Part shown: positions 58,774-64,000 of the stretch, piece by piece
Numbering within the stretch: position 1 is the stretch's first letter
Layout of the letters: the number at the start of each line of letters is the position of its first letter
Origin: Halobellus sp. Atlit-31R
GTDB lineage: Archaea > Halobacteriota > Halobacteria > Halobacteriales > Haloferacaceae
Length of the DNA stretch: 64,000 nucleotides
Assembly: GCA_003665935.1 (NCBI GenBank)
Contig: QPLR01000002.1
Coordinates: 372,001 to 436,000 of the forward strand
Direction: 5' to 3'
Made by a program: the position numbers and the translations under genes
The notes under the pieces: model-generated
Told to the model about the DNA's origin: nothing
What the model saw: the letters and a program-made list of their open reading frames with translations, nothing else
The model's database searches: none

Positions 58774-60117
58774 ATGTCTGGAAAATACGATCTCGTTATC
58801 GTCGGCGGCGGTATCAGCGGGGCATCGCTTCTGTACACGACTGCGAAGTTCACCGACATCGACTCGATCGCTCTCATCGAGAAGGAACCGGAAGTCGCAG
58901 CGATCAACTCTCATCACACGAACAACTCACAGACGCTGCACTTCGGCGACATCGAGACAAACTACACGCTCGACAAAGCCGAAGGCGTCAAGACGGGTGC
59001 GGAACTGCTCGCGGGCTACCTCGAGCACCACGATCCGGACCGGGAGATGCACGCAAAGCGCAGCAAGATGGTGCTCGGCGTCGGCGCGGACGAAGTCGAC
59101 GCACTCGAACGGCGGTACCACGACGAGGGGTTCGGCGACCTGTATCCGAAACTCCGGCCGATCGATCGCGAGGAGATCGCCGAGATCGAGCCGAAGGTCG
59201 TCGAGGGTCGCGACGCCGACGAGGAGATGCTCGCTCTCCAGACGCCAGACGGCTACGTCGTCGACTACGGCGAGGCGGCGAAGTCGTTCGTCGACCTCGC
59301 CCGCGAGGAATCCACCGTCGACGTGTTCACCGGCACGGCAGTCCAAGACGTAACGAAGAACACCGAGGGGTACACGCTCACGACGCCGCAGGGGCCGTTC
59401 GACTGCGACGTCGCGGTCGTTGCCGCCGGCTCGCACAGCCTCCAGATCGCGAAGGAACTCGGCTACGGCGAGGAGATGGCGCTGTTGCCGGTCGCCGGGA
59501 GCTTCTTCCTCGCCGACGACGGCCTCCTGAACGGGAAGGTGTACACGCTTCAGATGAAGAAACTGCCGTTCGCAGCGGTGCACGGCGACGCCGACGTCCA
59601 CGACGACGGGGTCACGCGCTTCGGTCCGACCGCGAAGCTCGTCCCTGCGCTCGAACGCGGACGGCTCTCGACGGTCAGCGACTTCTTCGACGTCTTCGGG
59701 CTGAACGCGGCCTCGTTCCTCAGCTACGCCAACATCCTCGCGGACCGAATCCTGCTCCCGTACGTCCTCACGAATCTCCTGTACGACGTGCCGGAGGTCG
59801 GCCGGCGCGCGTTCCTCCCCGAGGTCCAGAAGGTCGTTCCGAGCGTCGAACTCGACGACATCGAACGCGCGAAAGGCTACGGCGGCGTCCGGCCGCAGAT
59901 CGTCGACACGAGCGCGAAGTCGCTGGATATGGGCGAAGCGAAGATCGTCGGCGACGACATCGTGTTCAACATCACGCCCTCGCCGGGCGCGTCGACCAGT
60001 CTGAAGAACGCGATGCGCGATACGAAGACGATCCTCGAGTTCTTCGAGGAAGACTACGCGTTCGACGAGGACGCGTTCCGCGCGGACACGATCGACAACT
60101 TCCCGCGGGGCGCGTAA
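58774..60117 (+). CDS. mqo: FAD-dependent oxidoreductase, malate:quinone-oxidoreductase-like
   Basis: 447 residues from ATG 58774. The FAD-binding motif is YDLVIVGGGISGASLLYTTAKFTDIDSIALIEKE. NNSQTLHFGDIETNYTLDKAEGVKTGAEL corresponds to the NSGxxH...NYTPE area of malate:quinone oxidoreductase, VVAAGSHSLQIAKELGYG follows, and the C-terminal block DIVFNITPSPGASTSLKNA matches the end of the family (PSPGAST). It would oxidise L-malate and pass electrons to menaquinone at the membrane. It is about 40 residues shorter than E. coli Mqo. Related 2-hydroxyacid oxidases cannot be excluded. Confidence 0.82.
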   Translation: MSGKYDLVIVGGGISGASLLYTTAKFTDIDSIALIEKEPEVAAINSHHTNNSQTLHFGDIETNYTLDKAEGVKTGAELLAGYLEHHDPDREMHAKRSKMVLGVGADEVDALERRYHDEGFGDLYPKLRPIDREEIAEIEPKVVEGRDADEEMLALQTPDGYVVDYGEAAKSFVDLAREESTVDVFTGTAVQDVTKNTEGYTLTTPQGPFDCDVAVVAAGSHSLQIAKELGYGEEMALLPVAGSFFLADDGLLNGKVYTLQMKKLPFAAVHGDADVHDDGVTRFGPTAKLVPALERGRLSTVSDFFDVFGLNAASFLSYANILADRILLPYVLTNLLYDVPEVGRRAFLPEVQKVVPSVELDDIERAKGYGGVRPQIVDTSAKSLDMGEAKIVGDDIVFNITPSPGASTSLKNAMRDTKTILEFFEEDYAFDEDAFRADTIDNFPRGA

Positions 60118-60152
60118 GCGGAACGCCGTCCCGCCGGAGGGAAGTCCCCGAC

Positions 60153-60323
60153 TCAGGTCTGTCCCCCGGCGACGCCGCCGCCGATCGCGGCTCCGCACTC
60201 GCCGCAGGCGACCAGATAGAAGCGTTTCGAGGGCGCGAAAAAGCCCGTCTCCGCGTCCATCTCGACGAATTCGACGTCGCTCTCCGCAGCGAGAGTCGCG
60301 TCGCACTCTGTGCAGTGGACCAT
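60153..60323 (-). CDS. Small two-CxxC zinc-ribbon protein
   Basis: 56 residues from ATG 60323. The Cys pairs are CTEC near residue 4 and CGEC near residue 40, with a short beta-like part between (DVEFVEMDAETGFFAPSKRFYLVACGECG). Length and spacing suit a single zinc ribbon. Such small zinc proteins are frequent in haloarchaea; most have no known function. The start ATG 60323 is the only one that makes a compact protein. It is convergent with the mqo-like gene. Confidence 0.7.
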   Translation of the reverse strand: MVHCTECDATLAAESDVEFVEMDAETGFFAPSKRFYLVACGECGAAIGGGVAGGQT

Positions 60324-60364
60324 AGACCGTTGTTCCGGAGACGGACGCATAGATTTTGGCCCGC

Positions 60365-61681
60365 TCAGTTCTGCGGCCCGAGATAGCCCCACGCCTGCAG
60401 GCGGTCGCCGTCCCCCTCGATCCAGCGCTCGCCGATGTCGTCGCGGTAGTACATATTCGGCATCACGATGTCGTCGATCCGGTCGTACGCCTGCTCCCGC
60501 GCGGCCTGCATCGTCTCGCCTCTTCCCGTCACGACGATGGGCATTCCGTTGTTGCCTGCAGCGCGCCACTGTCCGTCGACCTTCTTCGCGTCTTCGAGGT
60601 GGATCCCCGCCCGGCTCTCGGTCTGAAAGACCACGGCCGCATTCCGGGAGTTCTCGTCGTACGTCTTCTCGTCGTCGAACGGGAACGGCGGCAGGACGAC
60701 GCGCACGCCGATCTGGTACCCGTTGTGGACCTCCGGCTCCGTGTCGTTGCCGTGTGCGAGGTCGTAGAAGAACTCACCCGTCGACGACGCGATAGACTCC
60801 TCTTGGAGTGCGATCGTCGGGTACCCGAACCGGGGGGTGAACTCTAGCGGGTAGATGCCGTTCTCGTTGACGATGCAGTTGATGTCGATACTCCCGACGT
60901 AGCCCTCGTCGGCCAGCCAGTCTTCGAGCTTGCCGAACGTCTCTTGGAACAGTTTGTTCCGGCCCGCCCAGAACATCGAGGTTCCCATCTCGCCCGTCGA
61001 CGGGCCGATGTTCCCCGGGAACAGCCTCTTGTGCTCGAAGTTGAAATTGATCCGATCAACGAACTCCTCGCCGTTGAAGAATCCGCAGATAGCGATCTCG
61101 ACGCCCTCGACTTTCCGCTGGAGTTGGAACCCCTTCATCCGGTGTCCCCACGCTTTCTTGTAGGCACGAAGGACGTCAACGACGTCGCTGCCGTCGTCTT
61201 CGCTCCCGACGTAGAGTAGTCGTTTGACGTTCTGGACCTCGCCGAGTGGCTTGACGACGTACGGAGCCGGGTTCTCCTGAACGTGCTGAATAGCCGCGTC
61301 GAAGTCGTGAAAAGCGTAGTGATCGATTGTGTCGACGCCGTGTTCTTCGAGGATCTCCATCGCGTACTCGCGGTCCTCCTCCAGACGGTCGGTGTTCGGC
61401 GTTCCGCCGACCACGGCCTTCCCTCGCTCCCGGAGTTCCCGGGCGAGTCGTCCCGTTCCGACGTCTGAGCCGACCCAGACGTCGTCGAATATGATGACGT
61501 CGGCCCACTCGGTCTCCGCGCGCCAGTCATCCGTCTTCGGGACGAAGCCGTCGCCGATCTCCCGATCGCTCTCGGCTTCGATGTAGTATTTGACGTCGTG
61601 GCCTTCTGTGTGGACCTGCCACGCGAGATCGGTGATCAGAGCGGCGTCGGCGGAGACGAAGAGGAAGCGTTTAGATTCCAT
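60365..61681 (-). CDS. ATP-grasp enzyme related to GAR synthetase (PurD paralogue)
   Basis: 438 residues. The ATP-grasp part is PurD-like: APYVVKPLGEVQNVK, GFQLQRKVEGVEIAICGFFNGEEFV, NIGPSTGEMGTSMFW (GPxTGxMG) and YPLEFTPRFGYPTIAL (EFNxRFGxP). The N-terminal PurD motif VLGxGGREHAL is missing: the protein starts KRFLFVSADAALITDLAWQVHTEGHDVKYYIEAESD. Asn of the EFNxRFG motif is Thr, which is important because it normally binds metal. So it probably ligates another carboxylate and amine, not glycine and phosphoribosylamine. No purine genes are adjacent. Confidence 0.78.
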   Translation of the reverse strand: MESKRFLFVSADAALITDLAWQVHTEGHDVKYYIEAESDREIGDGFVPKTDDWRAETEWADVIIFDDVWVGSDVGTGRLARELRERGKAVVGGTPNTDRLEEDREYAMEILEEHGVDTIDHYAFHDFDAAIQHVQENPAPYVVKPLGEVQNVKRLLYVGSEDDGSDVVDVLRAYKKAWGHRMKGFQLQRKVEGVEIAICGFFNGEEFVDRINFNFEHKRLFPGNIGPSTGEMGTSMFWAGRNKLFQETFGKLEDWLADEGYVGSIDINCIVNENGIYPLEFTPRFGYPTIALQEESIASSTGEFFYDLAHGNDTEPEVHNGYQIGVRVVLPPFPFDDEKTYDENSRNAAVVFQTESRAGIHLEDAKKVDGQWRAAGNNGMPIVVTGRGETMQAAREQAYDRIDDIVMPNMYYRDDIGERWIEGDGDRLQAWGYLGPQN

Positions 61682-62037
61682 TGTCACGGGTCGAACAGCG
61701 GCAGTTGCGGTTTGTGCATCGAGACATTGAGTCGGGTCGACCTTCAGTGCTCTCCCGCGCAGAAGGCACAGTAGCGTTTGCAGGTCTCCACTCACTTGGT
61801 CGCACGACGGCGCTCGATCGGCTGTGCGATCAGTTGCAGACGCTACTACGTCTGGGTCGGGCCGACTCGTCGGGCCGCCTGATCTCGTCGCCGTTCGTAA
61901 CAGCTCCTGAGCGGGGTTGCCAGCTACTCGATCGCGTGCCCGCGGCCACCCTTTCGGCCGACGGGAACTCGCGTATGCGCTGCGTTACCACTGACCTGCC
62001 AGCGGTATTAAGAAAGTCGCTGTCGAGACATAGGATA
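61682..62037. promoter_or_regulatory. Divergent intergenic region between the PurD-like and DUF211 genes
   Basis: About 355 bases with no credible gene. A TATA-like TATTA near 62006-62010 lies about 30 bases before the DUF211 start at 62038. On the minus strand I see no clear TATA box for the PurD-like gene. Otherwise GC-rich without repeats. Confidence 0.35.
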
Positions 62038-62328
62038 ATGGCAGCTCTCCGACGCGTCGCGCTCGACATCCTGAAGCCCCACGAACCGTCGATGCTGGAT
62101 TTCACGGACCGGATCGCGGCCGTCGAGAGCGTCGACGGCGTCTCCGCGTCGCTCATCGAACTCGATCAGGAGGTCCAGAACGTCAAGATCACCGCCGAGG
62201 GGACGGCGCTGGAGTACGACGCGATCGAGGAGGTGATCGAGCAACTCGGCGGGACCGTCCACTCGGTCGATCAGGCCGCCTACGGCGAGTACGTCGTCGA
62301 GGAGCGGCGGACGCCCCAAGACGACTGA
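62038..62328 (+). CDS. DUF211 family protein
   Basis: 96 residues. The start MAALRRVALDILKPHEPSMLDFTDRIAAVESVDGVSASLIELDQEVQNVKITAEGTAL is the archaeal DUF211 ferredoxin-like fold, known from crystal structures in other archaea to form oligomers. It binds no known cofactor. It is followed 4 bases on by a membrane protein gene, so the two probably share an mRNA. The family is linked by some to metal handling but the function is unproven. Leaderless promoter upstream. Confidence 0.88.
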   Translation: MAALRRVALDILKPHEPSMLDFTDRIAAVESVDGVSASLIELDQEVQNVKITAEGTALEYDAIEEVIEQLGGTVHSVDQAAYGEYVVEERRTPQDD

Positions 62329-62332
62329 GGCC

Positions 62333-62911
62333 GTGTCTGGGACCCACCTCCTTCGCGAACTGCTACAGCGGGAGGACGTCCGCTCGATCGCGCGTCGGTA
62401 CTTCGTCTCGAACGGCTTCGACGGCACGCTGACGAGCATCGGCGTCATCGTCGGCGCGGTGCTCTCGGGCGTTCCCGACGGCTCCACGGTCATCAAGATC
62501 GGACTCGGTGCGGCGGTCGGCCTCGGCACCTCGGCGATCTGGAGCGTCTGGGAGATCGAGCGCGCGGAGACGACCGCCAAGATCAGGCGCATCGAGCGGG
62601 CGATGCTGATCGATCTCGACGACACGCGCGTCCAACGCGAGCAACGGGGCGCACGCGTGTTTCACGCGGCCGCCAGTGGTTCCGGGCCGCTCATCGGAAT
62701 CTTGGTCCCGATCACCCCGTTCGCGTTCGAGGGGACACTCGTCACGATGGCGGAGGCCGGGGTCGTCGGCGTCGCGCTCGGTATCGGCATCCTCGGGGTC
62801 TTCGGCGCGTATATGAGCTCGATCTCGGGACAGCGATGGTACGTCTCGGCGCTGCGAATGGCGCTTGCGGGACTCGTCGTCGCGGTGATCAATCTCTTCC
62901 TCCCGGGCTGA
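62333..62911 (+). CDS. VIT1/CCC1-like integral membrane protein
   Basis: 192 residues from a GTG start 4 bases after DUF211. Residues 20-60 contain RYFVSNGFDGTLTSIGVIVGAVLSGV, close to the NGFDGTLTxLGxIxGA block of vacuolar iron/manganese transporter-like proteins. About five hydrophobic segments are seen, with a charged loop EIERAETTAKIRRIERAMLIDLDDTRVQREQRG between the second and third, in the position of the cytoplasmic metal-binding region. If it is a metal exporter, iron or manganese would be the ion. It is next to the P-type cation ATPase gene, 11 bases between the stops. Confidence 0.68.
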   Translation: MSGTHLLRELLQREDVRSIARRYFVSNGFDGTLTSIGVIVGAVLSGVPDGSTVIKIGLGAAVGLGTSAIWSVWEIERAETTAKIRRIERAMLIDLDDTRVQREQRGARVFHAAASGSGPLIGILVPITPFAFEGTLVTMAEAGVVGVALGIGILGVFGAYMSSISGQRWYVSALRMALAGLVVAVINLFLPG

Positions 62912-62922
62912 GCGCGGGTGTC

Positions 62923-64000
62923 TCACTCGGGCTCGGTAGCCTCTTCGGCGAGGTGGTGTTCGAGGTCGCGCCGGCGCGTCAGCCAGCCGACGAGCACGAG
63001 GATCGGTGCGCCGACGACGAAGACGACGCCCAAGACGGCCCAGTCGGCGAGGTCGAGCGGGACCGTGCCGAAGTAGTCGTTCAGCGGCGTGTACAGTACC
63101 GCGAACTGTAGCGACAGGGAGGTGGCGACTGCGACCGCGAGCCAGCGGTTCGTCAGCGCGGGCGTCCCACGCGCCCAGCGGACGACGTACAGTTTGATGA
63201 ACTCGAAGACGACGAACCCGGTGAACACCATCGTCATCGCGTACGGCGTCACCGAGGCTGCGCCGTCGAGGGTGTAGAAGAGCAGAGCCAGGAGTAGCAC
63301 CGTCGCCGTCAGCCCCGCACCGCCGATGAAGCCGACCATCTCGGAGTCGATGATACCCGTGGCCCGCTCGCGCGGCTGTCGTTCCATCACCTCGCCGGCG
63401 GGGTCGGTCCCGAGCGCGAGCGCCGGCAACCCGTCGGTGAGCAGATTGATCCACAGCAGCTGGACCGCCGGCAGGACGAGGTAGCCGAACAACGACCCCA
63501 CGAAGACGACCGCGACCTCGGCGGCGTTCGCGCTCAACAGGTAGGCGACGAACTTCCAGAGGTTGTCGAAGATCGTGCGCCCGCGCCGGATGGCGTTGCG
63601 GATCGTCGCGTAGTTGTCGTCGAGCAGGACGATGTCGCTGGCCTGCTTCGCGACGTCGGTGCCGCGGATCCCCATCGCGATGCCGACGTCGGCGTTCTTG
63701 AGCGCCGGCGCGTCGTTGACTCCGTCGCCGGTCATCGCGACCGTGTGCCCGTTGGCCTGCAGCGCGCCGAGGATCCGGACCTTGTGTGTCGGCTCCGCCC
63801 GCGCGAACACGTGGACCGACTCGACGCGCTCGCGGAGGGTCGCGTCGTCGAGCGCCTCGACCTCCTGCCCGGTCATTACCGTCGATTCGACGCCGACCTG
63901 CTCGGCGATCGCCCGCGCGGTCAGCGCGTTGTCGCCAGTGATGACTTTCACGTCGATGCCGGCGCGGTGCGTGTCGGCGATGGCCGCGCGGACCTCCTCG
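62923..64000 (-). CDS. P-type cation-transporting ATPase (P2 type), C-terminal part, cut by the window end
   Basis: At least 359 residues; the frame continues past 64000, so the N-terminal two-thirds are missing. Visible: GIDVKVITGDNALTARAIAEQVG (the TGDN P-domain motif), VAMTGDGVNDAPALKNADVGIAMG (hinge) and the M5-M6 segments NLWKFVAYLLSANAAEVAVVF and LLWINLLTDGLPALALGTDPA. Asn and Glu of SANAAE and Asn, Asp of NLLTDGLPA are ion-site residues of Ca2+-type (SERCA-like) ATPases. M7-M10 follow, ending with an acidic tail. It pumps a cation, probably Ca2+ or another, across the membrane. Confidence 0.88.
   Translation of the reverse strand, partial: EEVRAAIADTHRAGIDVKVITGDNALTARAIAEQVGVESTVMTGQEVEALDDATLRERVESVHVFARAEPTHKVRILGALQANGHTVAMTGDGVNDAPALKNADVGIAMGIRGTDVAKQASDIVLLDDNYATIRNAIRRGRTIFDNLWKFVAYLLSANAAEVAVVFVGSLFGYLVLPAVQLLWINLLTDGLPALALGTDPAGEVMERQPRERATGIIDSEMVGFIGGAGLTATVLLLALLFYTLDGAASVTPYAMTMVFTGFVVFEFIKLYVVRWARGTPALTNRWLAVAVATSLSLQFAVLYTPLNDYFGTVPLDLADWAVLGVVFVVGAPILVLVGWLTRRRDLEHHLAEEATEPE

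Noticed and set aside
60365..61681. Ordinary phosphoribosylamine-glycine ligase (purD)
   Set aside because: The N-terminal GxGGREHAL motif and the Asn of EFNxRFG are missing, so purine synthesis should not be assigned from similarity alone.

Overview
The window is a 64-kb piece of a haloarchaeal (class Halobacteria) chromosome. The evidence is high GC, strongly acidic proteins, archaeal TATA boxes about 27 nt upstream of start codons (leaderless transcripts), many ATGA/GTGA start-stop overlaps, twin-arginine lipoprotein signals, and haloarchaeal genes such as cofD, UPF0179, a DUF7344-like protein and type I isopentenyl-diphosphate isomerase. The genus cannot be fixed from the sequence.

1-9 kb: an Lrp/AsnC regulator (5' end outside the window), a biotin carboxylase and a PotA-type ABC ATPase lie next to a forward group holding a degenerate thermosome-like chaperonin, two KipI/KipA (PxpB/PxpC-like) carboxyltransferase-type subunits and a small biotin carrier protein. 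Together they make the parts of a split, urea-carboxylase-like biotin enzyme without PxpA. A class III aminotransferase follows. 9-14 kb: D-2-hydroxyacid dehydrogenase, a shortened AMP-ligase-like protein, a cupin, DnaJ and a zinc-lobe-less quinone reductase. 14.5-19.2 kb: a Vms1-like release factor, a DgcN-DgcA pair (D-glutamate catabolism via N-acetyl-D-glutamate), UPF0179 and an M14 deacylase. 19-23 kb: DUF309, an AIR-synthase-like protein, an epoxide-hydrolase-like enzyme and uridine kinase.

23-29 kb: a branched-chain amino-acid-type ABC system. LivF, LivG, LivM and LivH form one reverse operon. The convergent substrate-binding lipoprotein is encoded in circularly permuted order: its normal C-terminal half comes first and its normal N-terminal half last. 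This is the most surprising object in the window. 29-38.5 kb: CRY-DASH photolyase, a winged-helix membrane protein, a Rieske protein, PEP carboxylase, a TnpB-only IS200/IS605-group element with end hairpins, an aldo/keto reductase and a saccharopine-dehydrogenase-like protein.

38.6-47.7 kb: pyrG-guaAB-DUF7126-like operon, an HD hydrolase, a tightly coupled cofD / Dus-like / CitG-like / DUF447 operon, isopentenyl-diphosphate isomerase and an SDR. 48 kb: tRNA-Leu(CAA), whose 3' end is repeated 112 bp downstream as a probable integration scar. 48.3-64 kb: M48 protease with an in-frame Ser-Arg repeat, phosphoglycerate mutase, DUF1405, ArsR-type regulator, DeoC, a HEAT-repeat protein divergent from a PAS-GAF histidine kinase, a malate:quinone-oxidoreductase-like flavoprotein, a PurD-like ATP-grasp paralogue, DUF211, a VIT-like membrane protein and the C-terminal part of a P-type cation ATPase running off the window. 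No CRISPR array, rRNA or prophage was seen. Except where noted, antisense reading frames are by-products of high GC.
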